Part shown: in pieces, positions 25,424 to 35,181 of the stretch
Numbering within the stretch: position 1 is the first letter of the stretch
Layout of the letters: every line of letters starts with the position of its first letter
Assembly (NCBI GenBank): GCA_035651635.1
Contig: DASRFK010000226.1
Span: forward strand, 3,724 to 67,723
Reading direction: 5' to 3'
From: JANXQE01 sp035651635
Lineage (GTDB): Bacteria > Verrucomicrobiota > Verrucomicrobiia > Limisphaerales > UBA8199
Length of the DNA: 64,000 nucleotides
The notes under the pieces: generated by a model
What the model was told of the DNA's origin: nothing
Seen by the model: the letters and a program-made list of their open reading frames with translations, nothing else
Database searches by the model: none
Position numbers and translations under genes: made by a program

Positions 25424-26389
25424 ATGCCATTAACCCATACCAAGGACCTGTTCGCGAAGGCGTTGAAAGGCAAGTACGCCCTGGGTGCTTTCAACGTCAA
25501 TAATATGGAACTGCTGCAGGCGATCGTTGAGGCCTGCGAAGAAGAAAAGGCGCCGGTGATGCTGCAAATCTCCCGTGGCGCTCGCACCTATGCCAATCCA
25601 GTTTACCTGAAGAAACTAATCGAAGCGGCAGTCAGTCTTTCCAACATCCCCATCGCCGTTCACCTCGATCACGGGGATTCATTCGAGTTATGCAAGGACT
25701 GCATTGATGAGGGCTTTACGAGTGTCATGATCGATGCCAGCCACGAGCCGTTTGAGAAGAACGTCGAGATTTGCCGACGCGTCGTCGAATATGCCCACAA
25801 GCATAATTGCGTTGTCGAAGGCGAATTGGGCCACCTGGTTGGCGCTCAATTCGACGAAGGCGAAGAGGGCGGCAATTACTCGCAACAAGGTCACTACACC
25901 AACCCCCAGCAGGCGGTGGACTTTGTGCGCCAATCCGGCGTCGATTCCCTCGCGGTGGCCATCGGGAATTCTCATGGCGCTTACAAATTCAAGGGAGAAC
26001 AGCACCTCGACCTCGAACGGCTCAAAGCAATCAAGAAAGCTCTTATGGAGGCCGGCCTCGGTGATTATCCGCTCGTGCTCCATGGGGCTTCGAGCGTGCC
26101 GAGGGATTTGGTCGAGGAAATCAATAAGTACGGCGGCAAACTTGGCACCGACACCGCCGGTGTCCCTGAGGCTGACATCGAGGTCGCCCGCCGCATCGGC
26201 TGCACCAAAGTGAATATCGATACCGATCTGCGCCTGGCCATGACCGCCGGCATCCGCAAAGCCTTCGCCGACAATCCAAAGGAATTCGACCCACGGAAAT
26301 ACCTCAGCCCTGCCAGAGCTCGTGTTAAAGAACTGGTGCGGCACAAGGTCCGCGACGTGCTTTGCTCTGCCGGACACGCCTTTGACTAA
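25424..26389 (+). CDS. fba: Class II fructose-bisphosphate aldolase
   Basis: From the ATG at 25424 the protein is 321 residues and matches zinc-dependent class II aldolases: GKYALGAFNVNNMELLQAI, VHLDHGDSFE (zinc His), SVMIDASHEPFEKNV, VEGELGHLVG, VAIGNSHGAYK, LVLHGASSVP and KVNIDTDLR. It cleaves fructose 1,6-bisphosphate, or a related ketose bisphosphate such as tagatose 1,6-bisphosphate, in the cytoplasm. The longer frame back to 25079 is not aldolase-like. Its stop overlaps that of the converging sulfotransferase remnant by four bases. Confidence 0.93.
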   Translation: MPLTHTKDLFAKALKGKYALGAFNVNNMELLQAIVEACEEEKAPVMLQISRGARTYANPVYLKKLIEAAVSLSNIPIAVHLDHGDSFELCKDCIDEGFTSVMIDASHEPFEKNVEICRRVVEYAHKHNCVVEGELGHLVGAQFDEGEEGGNYSQQGHYTNPQQAVDFVRQSGVDSLAVAIGNSHGAYKFKGEQHLDLERLKAIKKALMEAGLGDYPLVLHGASSVPRDLVEEINKYGGKLGTDTAGVPEADIEVARRIGCTKVNIDTDLRLAMTAGIRKAFADNPKEFDPRKYLSPARARVKELVRHKVRDVLCSAGHAFD

Positions 26390-27111
26390 GGCTGGTTTTG
26401 ATAGCCCCATTTTTCGAAGCAGACACTCCACTCCGTGCGGATGCGCTGTTTGAGTTCGGCTGGAAGGTCCGAAAAACGGTTCTTGCGGTAGCCGGCCAGC
26501 GACTCGACATACCGGCGCAGCTTTGGCTCGATTTGTGAGAAGTCAGGCAGGTCGAGCGCTTCGTAAAGGCCCCTGACCTGTCCAATTGGATCCCGTTCAA
26601 GGTCTTCAAAGCTCAATTCATGAAATCTTCCGGCAGGAATCAGAGGCTTTTGCTCGAAGAAGGCGTCGTACATTTCCCGATATTGTCCGAGCACCCAATC
26701 GTCGAGCGTCTCAAGGTCCGGCCGCTGCAGGCTATTCCAGGTGAATAAGATCCGGAACGACTCGCGGCTGGACTGGAAGACGTGAAATGGATTCCGATGG
26801 ATATGCACGAATTTGGCCTCAGGAAACAATTCAAGGAGAAGACCGATTCGGGCGGTGTGTTGCGGCGATTTGAGAAGCAATGGCCGTCCGTAGCGCCACT
26901 GCAATTTTTTGAGAAAAACCAGGAATGCCTCGCGCCAGGCGGCAAGATCGGCTTCGTCAGCCGCTCTCAAGGTAAGGTACTTCCGAAATTTCTCCTTTTG
27001 CCGCGGAAAGACCCACTGCATGCAGCAAGAGCGCAGCGAACTGCCGCACAAAGCGAACTCGTCTTCCTGCGGCGAGGCCAGGGTCAAACCCATGTTGTCT
27101 TCAGTCGCCAA
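26386..27111 (-). pseudogene. Sulfotransferase lacking its N-terminal PAPS-binding half
   Basis: The 241-codon frame matches the C-terminal two-thirds of Sulfotransfer_3 proteins: DNMGLTLASPQEDEFALC, RPLLLKSPQHTARIGLLLE, FPEAKFVHIHRNPF (the 3'-phosphate-binding segment) and HELSFEDLERDP. Known relatives have about 100 more residues in front with a GxPRSGTT loop that binds the 5'-phosphosulfate. Here a TGA is present a few codons upstream of the first usable start (a TTG), and the stop of the next gene is 60 bases away, so that half is missing. It is probably a decayed gene or would at most make an inactive protein. Confidence 0.75.
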
Positions 27112-27170
27112 TCCCTTGTGTCAGCCATGACAGGTCGGCGTGCGGGTGGGGCCCGGCTACGCGGCGCGAC

Positions 27171-28529
27171 TCACCGGACGTTATAACACCACAAGGACCC
27201 GTGGTCGCGTATGTACAGCCGGCCATTGGCTGCCACGGGATAAGCCCATGCTTTTTCCATCGCGTTAGCCTTAGCCGGTTGATCGGCGGGCGTGAATCGG
27301 CCCTTTTCATGATACCCCTCCGGAGTCGCATCGACGAGGGCCACGTCTCCGTTCTCGCCATGAAGGAAGAGCAATCCATCCGCGTAGCAGAGTGAGCCGG
27401 GCGCAACACTGCGATCTTCCCATTTCACTTTGCCCGTGGTGAATTCGAGGCACTCCAACGCCTGGCCCGTCGTGCCATAGAGGTAATCCCCAACTTTAAC
27501 CGCCCCTCCAATGGCCGTCGGGTATTTTGGCCCAAAATATAATTGTTCGGGTTCGAGTTTACCGCCGCTCGAGGTAATCTTAACCGCGCCTCCGCCCGTG
27601 CCGGCCGAGCCGGCATAAACCATGGAGTCACTGGCGACCGGGGTGGGAATATTCGCGCCGTACGCGCTTACCGGTTTGCCGTAGCGCCAGAGGAACTTGC
27701 CGCTCTTTGCGTCCACGCCAACCAGGCCTTTTTGCAAAAGCTGAACGTATTGCCTGATGCCGCCGGTTTCGACGATAATGGCGGAAGAGTAGGCCGCTTC
27801 GTCAGCCTCGGGCAGCGCGCATTTCCATAGGGCATCACCTGTTTGTTTGTTCAAGGCAACGATCGTCGACTGCTCTCCACCCGGCGTGCATACCAGGGTA
27901 TTGCCGTCGATCAGGGGCGACTCCGCGTAAGCCCAAGTGCCAGGCTTGCCGCCGAAATCGTTGCGCAGGCTCTTTTTCCACACGATTTTCCCGGTAGCTG
28001 TCTCGACACACGCCAGGTCTCCATCCGAGCCCAGCGCGTACAACAACCGGCCATCGACAGTCGGCGTGGAACGAGCGGCCGGGAAATTAGGATTCTGTTT
28101 GGGGTTCCCCACCGCGCCCAACCGGGTGGACCACAGCTTTTTGCCGTCCTTCGCTGAAAGTCCTTCCACGAATTCATTGTCGACTCCTTCGCTTCCCAGC
28201 ACATATAGCCGGTCGCCCTGCACGGCCGGAGTCGAGTAGCCGCGGCCGATATCCGACACGCGCCAGATCAACTCCGGACCGGTCTTGGGCCATTCTTTGC
28301 GAAAGCCCTTCTCCTCGGACAAACCGTCGCGATTTGGACCCCGCCACTGGGGCCAGTCCGTTGCCGAAACCGGCAAAACAAACAGAGCGCTCGCGCAGCA
28401 GAGAAGGGCAAAAACACGGCCGGTTCGGCCGTTCCAGGCCGAACTCCACCTGCCTCTAATAAGAGCTGGGGCGTGGCCGCTGTTCCTGGCCGAAAGCATT
28501 CGATTCCGCGTTTTGGTTTTTGTCGTCAT
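27171..28529 (-). CDS. Secreted PQQ-binding-like beta-propeller repeat protein
   Basis: The 452-residue protein has a long basic N-region and a signal segment (GRVFALLCCASALFVLPVSA), then starts DWPQWRGPNRDGLSEEKGF, the hallmark of the huge Planctomycete/Verrucomicrobia PQQ-like family. Repeated W-motifs follow (AKDGKKLWSTRLG, TATGKIVWKKSL, KQTGDALWKCALP, AKSGKFLWRYG, FTTGKVKWEDRS). It is presumably a periplasmic seven- or eight-bladed propeller; whether it binds PQQ or has any enzymatic role is not shown. The truncated sulfotransferase lies 60 bases downstream. Confidence 0.87.
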   Translation of the reverse strand: MTTKTKTRNRMLSARNSGHAPALIRGRWSSAWNGRTGRVFALLCCASALFVLPVSATDWPQWRGPNRDGLSEEKGFRKEWPKTGPELIWRVSDIGRGYSTPAVQGDRLYVLGSEGVDNEFVEGLSAKDGKKLWSTRLGAVGNPKQNPNFPAARSTPTVDGRLLYALGSDGDLACVETATGKIVWKKSLRNDFGGKPGTWAYAESPLIDGNTLVCTPGGEQSTIVALNKQTGDALWKCALPEADEAAYSSAIIVETGGIRQYVQLLQKGLVGVDAKSGKFLWRYGKPVSAYGANIPTPVASDSMVYAGSAGTGGGAVKITSSGGKLEPEQLYFGPKYPTAIGGAVKVGDYLYGTTGQALECLEFTTGKVKWEDRSVAPGSLCYADGLLFLHGENGDVALVDATPEGYHEKGRFTPADQPAKANAMEKAWAYPVAANGRLYIRDHGSLWCYNVR

Positions 28530-28574
28530 TTTGAATTGCCTTGCTTGAAGCTGATTGTTTGATCGAAATAAAAT

Positions 28575-29756
28575 TTATCGGAACAGTTGCGGGGTGAACT
28601 CATCCAGATAATCGCGCCAATTGATCCACGTATGCGCGCCGCTCGATTCCTGGAAGACGGGCGTGAATCCGTGTTTCTTGAACATTTCCACGGTGGCGCG
28701 GGTGGTGCCGATTAAAAAGTCATCCTTGCCGGTGCTGAACCAGAAGAGCTTAAGCCCTTTTTTCAATTTGGGATCGTCCAGAACGGCCAAATGTTGCTCT
28801 TCCCAGCTCGGCCCTTGGGGCGGCGCGGCATTCGCGCCCGGACGCGGCACGATGCCGAAAATACCGGAGCTGTAGACACCCACATATGCGAATTTTTCCA
28901 AGTGCGGTATGGCGATATTGAGCGTCTGGGCGCCGCCCATCGACAGCCCAGCAACGGCTTGATGTGAACGGTCGGTATAAATGCGATAATGCTTCTCTAC
29001 GTACGGCGCGATGTCATTGACGAAATCCTGCACGAATTCATCCGGCGCCCCGCGTCCTCCGCCGACAAAGCCAATCGCCCGAGTGTGGCCGGCCGGCATC
29101 ACCACGACCATCGGTTTGGCTTTTCCTGCGGAAATTAAATTATCCAGAATGAACCCCGCCCGACCCACCGAGGTCCAGGCATCGTCTGAATCACCCGCGC
29201 CGTGGAGCAGATAGAACACAGGGAATTTGCCGCGCCCCAGTTCGTAACCCGGGGGCGTGTAGACATGCATCCGGCGGAACCGTTGAAGCGTTTTGGAGTA
29301 ATAAGTGACCGCGGCGACCGCCCCATGCGGCACGTCGCGCGTGTCCATAAAATCGGCTCCCGGGACATACACCAGGCTCCAGACGTTGTTATTCGACTCG
29401 CTGGTGGCCGGGTTGCGCGGATCGATCACCGACACTCCATCGACGTTGAAAGTGTACCGGTAGGCGCCAGGATCAATTGGCCCAACAGTCACCTCCCAAA
29501 TGTCGTTGGTGCCCTTGGTCAATTCAGCACTGGAAGCGCTGCCCGGGATGTCCCCGGCGGACAAATGAATTTTCTCAGCCTTGGCGGCCTGGATTCGAAA
29601 CGTGATATGCCGGTCGGCGCTAATCTCGGGCGAAACGATTTGCGGTGGCCGGGCGCGTCCGCCGGGCGCGGGTTGCGCTCCGGCTACCGGACACATTGCG
29701 TTGAGCTGAAGGAGTGCGGCGGTAACTGCAGCGAGGGTCTTTGTTGCGGGTTTCAT
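28575..29756 (-). CDS. Secreted CE1-like esterase with N-terminal immunoglobulin-like (E-set) domain
   Basis: The 393-residue protein has a signal peptide (ending near PVAGAQ), an E-set/CBM48-like domain (about 45-115, FRIQAAKAEKIHLSAGD, PGAYRYTFNVDG) and an esterase-D/feruloyl-esterase alpha/beta-hydrolase domain: VFYLLHGAGDSDDAW, nucleophile in AGLSMGGAQTLN (Ser272), Asp in STGKDDFL and His in SSGAHTWINWRD near the end. It probably removes acetyl or feruloyl groups from xylan or another glycan outside the cell. It is followed by the PQQ-like gene on the same strand, 45 bases away, so they may be cotranscribed. Confidence 0.86.
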   Translation of the reverse strand: MKPATKTLAAVTAALLQLNAMCPVAGAQPAPGGRARPPQIVSPEISADRHITFRIQAAKAEKIHLSAGDIPGSASSAELTKGTNDIWEVTVGPIDPGAYRYTFNVDGVSVIDPRNPATSESNNNVWSLVYVPGADFMDTRDVPHGAVAAVTYYSKTLQRFRRMHVYTPPGYELGRGKFPVFYLLHGAGDSDDAWTSVGRAGFILDNLISAGKAKPMVVVMPAGHTRAIGFVGGGRGAPDEFVQDFVNDIAPYVEKHYRIYTDRSHQAVAGLSMGGAQTLNIAIPHLEKFAYVGVYSSGIFGIVPRPGANAAPPQGPSWEEQHLAVLDDPKLKKGLKLFWFSTGKDDFLIGTTRATVEMFKKHGFTPVFQESSGAHTWINWRDYLDEFTPQLFR

Positions 29757-29946
29757 GATGTCTATTTTCAGCCTTGGCCAGGCTCATTTGGTTAGCAGGC
29801 TGGCCTGTCAGGTGCTGAATGCGCACACCTTAGCCGCCGCCGGCGGGAACCGCTAGGAATTTACGAGGCCACCGGCGGCCAGGTTGAGACTGGTCGAACG
29901 TCCGGCCGCTTCACGCCGGGAGGCGAACGTCGTCGAGAGGCAGACA

Positions 29947-31257
29947 TCAGGACACCGCGTCCCGGTGCGCGCACCGCGCGGCCTGCAACAGCAATCCCGC
30001 GCCAACGAGGTAAATCACCGAGCAAAACGCGATCGCCTCGCTCATGTTCTCCATTTGGGTGGCATGGCGCCCGTGCTCGCTCAACCAACCAACCGCCAGA
30101 GGGCCGAGCGCGCCGCCGCCCCAACCGACCGTGTTCATGATCCCCGCGGCGGTGCCCCGCGCACGCGGTTCGACGACGTCAAAGATGGCGGCAAAAATGT
30201 TTGAATCGTACAGCCCCTTGCATAACCCAAACAAACTCATCACGATCAGCAGGACACTCACATTCCGCGTCGTGCCAACCAGGAAAACGAAGACCGCGCC
30301 GGCCAGCAGACCCGCAGCTTGGACGAGCATACGTCCACCGGCGCGCCGCCGCGCCCAGCAGTCGGCCAGCCAACCGCCCATCGGCACGCTCACCGCGCTC
30401 GAAAGATGAATGAAAATCGTGCCGGAAAGCCCCGCTGCGGTGAGCTGGAAATGGAACTTCTTCACCAGGAACGTCGGCGTCCAGGTCAGGAAAATTGCCG
30501 CTACAAAATTCGCGGCCAGAAAGGCGCCCAACAACAACAGCGCCGTCCGGTTTCGCAATAGCGCCCGGCCGATGACTCGCCAATCGGGGGGAGTGTCCGC
30601 GCCGGCATTCGCTGTTTTTTCTGCGTTCAGCTCGGCTTGCCCGCGCCGCGGTTCACGCAGGAACCGGGACAAGGCCAGCGCCAGCAACATGCCCGCGCCT
30701 CCGAAGAAATAAAAACCGGAGCGCCACCCGGAATGCACCGCAAACCATGCCCCCAGCCAGCCGCCGGCAATCGTGCCCAAGTACACGCTCGAATTGTGAA
30801 TTGCCAGCGCGCGCGAGCGAGTGCGGACACCATGGTAATCGCTCATTAACGATGTCGAGGCGGGAATGTAAAATGTCTCGCCGGATCCTTCGAGCGCACG
30901 GACTGCGATAAATTGCCAGAGTCTTCCGCACTGGCCCGTAAGCATAGTGACAAAGCTCCAAACCACGCATCCGCCCAGGATAAATTGCTTGCGCGGCCAG
31001 CGGTCGCCCGCATAGCCGGCCACCGGTGCTCCCAGAGCGTAGACCACCATGAACGCCGAACCGATCCAGCTCAGCTGCACCGGCGTAAATCCAAATTCCT
31101 GTTCGAGCTTTGGGAATACGGAAAAGATCGCCTGCCGATCGGCGTAATTGAAAAAGCAGATCGACCACAACATGAAGACCACCCACCATTTGTACCGCTC
31201 GGGGTGGGCAGGCGCCGTGGAAAGTTTCGGCTGCACTTGCGGAGATGCCTGCTTCAT
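29947..31257 (-). CDS. Major facilitator superfamily transporter
   Basis: The 436-residue protein has about twelve hydrophobic segments and MFS signatures: YADRQAIFSVFPKLEQEFGF after the first span, GDRWPRKQFILGG in the loop between spans 2 and 3, and IHNSSVYLGTIAGGWLGAW in the middle. The overall pattern resembles the anion:cation symporter/hexuronate branch (ACS family), so the substrate may be a sugar acid, but this is an inference. The DUF3748 gene ends 18 bases upstream on the same strand, so the two are likely one operon. Confidence 0.85.
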   Translation of the reverse strand: MKQASPQVQPKLSTAPAHPERYKWWVVFMLWSICFFNYADRQAIFSVFPKLEQEFGFTPVQLSWIGSAFMVVYALGAPVAGYAGDRWPRKQFILGGCVVWSFVTMLTGQCGRLWQFIAVRALEGSGETFYIPASTSLMSDYHGVRTRSRALAIHNSSVYLGTIAGGWLGAWFAVHSGWRSGFYFFGGAGMLLALALSRFLREPRRGQAELNAEKTANAGADTPPDWRVIGRALLRNRTALLLLGAFLAANFVAAIFLTWTPTFLVKKFHFQLTAAGLSGTIFIHLSSAVSVPMGGWLADCWARRRAGGRMLVQAAGLLAGAVFVFLVGTTRNVSVLLIVMSLFGLCKGLYDSNIFAAIFDVVEPRARGTAAGIMNTVGWGGGALGPLAVGWLSEHGRHATQMENMSEAIAFCSVIYLVGAGLLLQAARCAHRDAVS

Positions 31258-31275
31258 GGACCTGGCTGCACTCCG

Positions 31276-32691
31276 TCATTCCATGCCGACAACAAAGATC
31301 TGATTGAAGAATTTGTTGTTCATGTTTACCGGACGCACATACGCAATTCGCTTTCCGTCAGGCGCGAACACGCACGCTTCGGGACGTGGCGCGTTGGTGT
31401 CCTCAGCGCGTTGCGTCAGACGCCTGGTTTGCCCCGTGCGGGTCTCGGTTACACACACGCTGTTGTCCATCACGTGAGCGATCCACCCACCGTCGGCACT
31501 CCAGGTAAAGGCCGAACCGATCGAATCGAGGTTGTGAGTGAGTTGCTTGGTCGGTCCGCCGTTGGGGGAGATCGTCCAGAGTTGTACTACGCCCAGCTCA
31601 TCCTTCATTAGAAAGGCAATCCGCGCTCCGTCCGGTGAACTGCGCAGCCAATGCCGCGGGCCCTGCAATCCTGGGTATTTGCGTTGCGCGGTAAAAGTGA
31701 GCCGGCGCTGGACGGTGCCGCGGGGCGGCCGTGGACGCTGGGCCTGGGTCCCCGCCAGCGGGCCGGTGCCCGGGATCCGCAAATCCTCCGGCAGGTCCGC
31801 GACGAACACTTCCGAAATCGTTTGCCCGTCTTGCGTCACTACCAGGCCTTGAAATGCCAGCGCATGGCGTTGGCGCGTGCCATCGGCGCGCACGTAGCCG
31901 TTGGTGCCGATCCAGCCTTCCTCAAAAGCTTTTTTGATTTGGTCAGAGCCCGGCGGCGGGTCGGCGACGGTGCTGGTCGCCAGCACGCTAAAATATGTTC
32001 CGTCATGACTGCGAGGATGGGCCTTTGGGACGATCACCTGCTGGACCGGCGCGCTGACGCCGACATTGCGAAGATTGATTTCCTGTTCGGCGGTTTCATT
32101 TTGAAACTTCGACAGCACGTGATCCTCGTAAGTGAAGCTGACCCACTGTCCGGCGGGCTCCCACACATGCACGTGTGATCCGCCGCGCAAAGCCCCGGGC
32201 GTGAAGGGCGGAGTTACATCGCAGGCATCGAGGTTAACCGCTCGGCCCGGTGAGGCGAGGTCGACGATTACCCCCTGCCGGTGACAGAAGCTGTATTGCC
32301 AATCAGCAGTCGGGTGTTCGGGTCCCTGGATGAACACAACCCGCTGCTCGCGCGGATGAAAGGTGACCACACCGCAGCGCGCTCCATTGTGGGCCCGGTA
32401 CAAGACCCGAGTTTTCCCGGTGCGCACATTGACTATTTCGATTCGCTGACCGTCGAACTGGTCTCCTGCGGGCGTGGAACGAGTGTCGTAAGCGATCCAC
32501 TCACCGTCTGGGGACCAGACGCCGATGTTGGTGAGGATATGACCGCTGCGGGAGTGGGTTAGTTGGATTTCGTCACCGTAGGCCATGGCCTGAGCGAGAA
32601 CAAGCGTAGCTTTAGCCACGAGGATCGCGCGCCCAAGCGACGCCGGCCTGATTGACGTGAGCCGCGGCCAGAGTCGGCACGGCTTGCTCAC
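31276..32691 (-). CDS. DUF3748 (YidR-like) TolB-type propeller protein, exported
   Basis: The GTG at 32691 gives 471 residues with a signal-like stretch (LGRAILVAKATLVLAQAMA). Body motifs fit DUF3748/YidR: GVWSPDGEWIAYDTRS, GCRIEIVNVRTGKT-like segments, VVTFHPREQRVVFIQGPEHP, and late WD40-like repeats (WLRSSPDGARIAFLMKD, FTWSADGGWIAHVMDN, CVFAPDGKRIAYVR). It is probably a six-bladed periplasmic beta-propeller. A longer frame back to 33189 exists only because it is antisense to glnB and is not used. Its close neighbour is an MFS transporter, which suggests a binding or sensing role for the imported compound. Confidence 0.8.
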   Translation of the reverse strand: MSKPCRLWPRLTSIRPASLGRAILVAKATLVLAQAMAYGDEIQLTHSRSGHILTNIGVWSPDGEWIAYDTRSTPAGDQFDGQRIEIVNVRTGKTRVLYRAHNGARCGVVTFHPREQRVVFIQGPEHPTADWQYSFCHRQGVIVDLASPGRAVNLDACDVTPPFTPGALRGGSHVHVWEPAGQWVSFTYEDHVLSKFQNETAEQEINLRNVGVSAPVQQVIVPKAHPRSHDGTYFSVLATSTVADPPPGSDQIKKAFEEGWIGTNGYVRADGTRQRHALAFQGLVVTQDGQTISEVFVADLPEDLRIPGTGPLAGTQAQRPRPPRGTVQRRLTFTAQRKYPGLQGPRHWLRSSPDGARIAFLMKDELGVVQLWTISPNGGPTKQLTHNLDSIGSAFTWSADGGWIAHVMDNSVCVTETRTGQTRRLTQRAEDTNAPRPEACVFAPDGKRIAYVRPVNMNNKFFNQIFVVGME

Positions 32692-32878
32692 GAGGTATGC
32701 CCGGAGACGGCCAACGCCGCGTAGCAGTTTTGGCGCTTTAATGAAGCACCAATATTCAAGAGAAAATCGGCCGCTGTCACGGCGGAAAGTCGGGCCGGTT
32801 CTTCTTTTTTCAACATTCCTGTTTACACTAAAACGCTGGTTGTTAGTATCCGCCCCTGCACTACGCGGAAGGAAGCTT

Positions 32879-33217
32879 ATGAAAAAGATCGACGCCATCA
32901 TCAAGCCTTTCAAATTGGAAGACGTCAAAGAAGCCCTCGCCGGTATCGGCGTTGAAGGCATGACCGTCTCGGAAGTGAAAGGTTTCGGCCGCCAAAAAGG
33001 GCATACCGAAATATATCGCGGCAGCGAGTATACCGTTGATTTCCTGCCCAAAATTAAGCTGGAAATCGTCCTCGCCGATTCCCGCGTCGAAGCCGCAGTC
33101 GAGGCCATCGTCAAGGCGGCTAAAACCGGAAAAATCGGCGACGGAAAAGTTTTCGTCAGTACCATCGATAACGCCGTCCGGATTCGCACTGAGGAAACCG
33201 GCGAAGCGGCCGTTTAG
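32879..33217 (+). CDS. glnB: P-II nitrogen regulatory protein
   Basis: The 112-residue protein is a full-length PII signal protein: MKKIDAIIKPFKLEDVKEAL, the T-loop GHTEIYRGSEYTVDFLPK with the uridylylation site Tyr51, and DGKVFVSTIDNAVRIRTEE. It senses ATP/ADP and 2-oxoglutarate and controls nitrogen assimilation, normally by acting on GlnE, NtrB or a transporter. A GGAAGG site lies just upstream of the ATG. No amtB is next to it; it precedes glnA by 122 bases, a classical glnB-glnA pair that is probably cotranscribed or controlled together by nitrogen supply. Confidence 0.95.
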   Translation: MKKIDAIIKPFKLEDVKEALAGIGVEGMTVSEVKGFGRQKGHTEIYRGSEYTVDFLPKIKLEIVLADSRVEAAVEAIVKAAKTGKIGDGKVFVSTIDNAVRIRTEETGEAAV

Positions 33218-33339
33218 CTCGCCCGCGTCACCCGCGCCCCCGACGCTGTGCACATTCAGCGAAGATCGATTTTGTAGACCGACACCGCAGCCCCGGCGAC
33301 CAGGCGGCTGCCTCGATAAACAGACCCAACCACCACATC

Positions 33340-34752
33340 ATGAGCACACCCAAAAACGTTATTGAATTAGCGAAAAAAAGCGGCGCCAAGATGGTCGACA
33401 TCAAGTTCGTCGACACCTTCGGCACCTGGCAGCATTTTAGCTGTCCCATCCGTGAATTAACCGAGGAAGTCTTCAGCGAAGGTTATGGCTTCGATGGTTC
33501 GAGCATCCGCGGTTGGAAGAGCATCGAGGCTTCCGACATGCTGGCCATGCCCGACCCGGACACAGCCTTTATTGACCCATTTTGTGTCGAGCCGACCCTC
33601 TCGCTGACCTGCACCATTGCCGAAACCGGAACCAAAGAGCCTTACATTCGCGACCCGCGCGGCATTGCGCAGCGCGCCGAAAAATACCTCATCAGCACCG
33701 GCCAGGCCGACACGGCGGTGTTCGGTCCGGAAGCGGAGTTCTTCATCTTCGACAACGTGCAGTTCGATTCGAAGAGCAATGGCACCTATTACAGCGTCGA
33801 TTCGGAGGAGGCCATCTGGAATACCGGTCGGGAGGAGATGCCGAACCTGGGTTACAAGATCCGCCACAAGGAAGGTTACTTCCCGGTGGCGCCTTTGGAC
33901 CAGCAGCAGGACATCCGCACCGAGATGTGCCTGGTGATGGAACAACTGGGCGTCAAAATCGAGCGCCAGCACCATGAAGTGGCCACCGCGGGCCAGGCGG
34001 AAATCGACTATCGTTTTGATACGCTCATCAAAGCTGCCGACGCCATGATGGTTTACAAGTATGTGGTCAAAAATGTCGCCCGCAGGCACGGCAAGACGGC
34101 ATGTTTTATGCCCAAGCCGCTCTTTGGCGATAACGGCTCGGGGATGCACACCCATCAGAGCTTGTGGAAGAAGGGCAAGCCGCTGTTCGCTGGCAATGAA
34201 TACGCCGGTCTGTCGAAAATGGCGCTCTATTACGCCGGCGGTCTGCTCAAGCACGCCCGGGCCCTGTGCGCCATTTGCAATCCCACCACCAACAGTTACA
34301 AGCGCCTGGTGCCTGGTTACGAAGCTCCGGTCAATTTGGCCTATAGCTCCCGGAACCGCTCGGCCGCCATTCGTATCCCAACCTACAGTGAAAATCCCAA
34401 AGCCAAACGCCTGGAATATCGTCCGCCCGATCCGGCCGCTAATCCCTATCTGGCCTTTGCCGCTTTGCTCATGGCCGGCCTGGACGGCGTCCTCAACAAG
34501 ATCGAGCCGGGCGAACCGCTGGATAAAAACATCTACGAATTGCCCCCCGAGGAGCTGAAGAAAGTGCCCAACGTCGCCGGAAGTTTGGGCGAGGCACTGG
34601 AGTGCCTCGAAAAAGATCATGACTTTCTGCTCAAAGGCGACGTGTTCACCAGCGACTTTATCGAGATGTGGATCTCGCAAAAGCGGAAGGAACACGACGC
34701 GCTCAGATTGCGCCCGCACCCGTACGAGTTCTTTCTCTACTACGACGTATAA
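33340..34752 (+). CDS. glnA: Glutamine synthetase, type I
   Basis: The 470-residue enzyme condenses glutamate and ammonia to glutamine with ATP in the cytoplasm. It has the type I signatures: YGFDGSSIRGWKSIEASDM, FGPEAEFFIFDNVQFD, KPLFGDNGSGMHTHQSLW, NRSAAIRIPTY and the adenylylation loop KNIYELPPEE with its Tyr in the usual place near residue 400, so control by GlnE-type adenylylation is likely. It follows glnB and ends before a hairpin at 34767-34800. Confidence 0.97.
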   Translation: MSTPKNVIELAKKSGAKMVDIKFVDTFGTWQHFSCPIRELTEEVFSEGYGFDGSSIRGWKSIEASDMLAMPDPDTAFIDPFCVEPTLSLTCTIAETGTKEPYIRDPRGIAQRAEKYLISTGQADTAVFGPEAEFFIFDNVQFDSKSNGTYYSVDSEEAIWNTGREEMPNLGYKIRHKEGYFPVAPLDQQQDIRTEMCLVMEQLGVKIERQHHEVATAGQAEIDYRFDTLIKAADAMMVYKYVVKNVARRHGKTACFMPKPLFGDNGSGMHTHQSLWKKGKPLFAGNEYAGLSKMALYYAGGLLKHARALCAICNPTTNSYKRLVPGYEAPVNLAYSSRNRSAAIRIPTYSENPKAKRLEYRPPDPAANPYLAFAALLMAGLDGVLNKIEPGEPLDKNIYELPPEELKKVPNVAGSLGEALECLEKDHDFLLKGDVFTSDFIEMWISQKRKEHDALRLRPHPYEFFLYYDV

Positions 34753-35181
34753 GCCCAACCGCTGGCCAGGCGAGCGACCGAGGACGGGACCGCTCGCCTG
34801 TCCGCGTTTTGAGCGAAATATCAGCCATTTTGCCACGAAAAAGACCTGTGAATAACTCGTGAACAAAAGTTAATATGTTGTCCTCGCTACCTCCCGCCGT
34901 ATTGCATAAAAAGCATATCGCATTCAGTGCTGCCCAGAGGCAGATCCGGCCCCGGTTTGAATTGGGTCAGGGAGGTTTAGTTGGTGTTCGCGTAAGGCGC
35001 TAACCATGAAGTTGTTATAACTTTGTTCAGGTGACTGCCACGCGATGAATTGGGATCGGAATGGATTTTGTTGGCTTGCGAGCGCTTTGATGTTACAAGC
35101 CTAAGCCGAAAGCGATCAAACAACGCACGGCGAGTGGTTAGGTGAATAAAACGCCTGAAAATCGGGCTTTTGGACTGAAAA
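34753..35181. promoter_or_regulatory. dnaA upstream spacer with DnaA-box-like sites, possible oriC or dnaA control region
   Basis: The spacer between glnA and dnaA is 429 bases. On the plus strand it has tgtgaataa at 34847-34855 (a perfect TTATTCACA DnaA box read on the minus strand), cgtgaacaa at 34858-34866 (seven of nine matches) and ggtgaataa at 35141-35149 (eight of nine), all in one orientation. A+T-rich stretches occur near 34860-34880 and 35010-35030. This could be an origin or a site of DnaA self-regulation; the number of boxes is low for a proven oriC. Confidence 0.5.
34767..34800 (+). terminator. Hairpin after glnA, possible terminator
   Basis: The ten-base arms caggcgagcg and cgctcgcctg pair perfectly with a 14-base loop; the short tccgcgtttt after it is a weak T-tract. 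It lies 15 bases after the glnA stop. Confidence 0.6.

Noticed and set aside
32692..33189. N-terminal extension of the DUF3748 gene
   Set aside because: This part is antisense to glnB and lacks family similarity; a GTG at 32691 just before the signal peptide explains the gene better.
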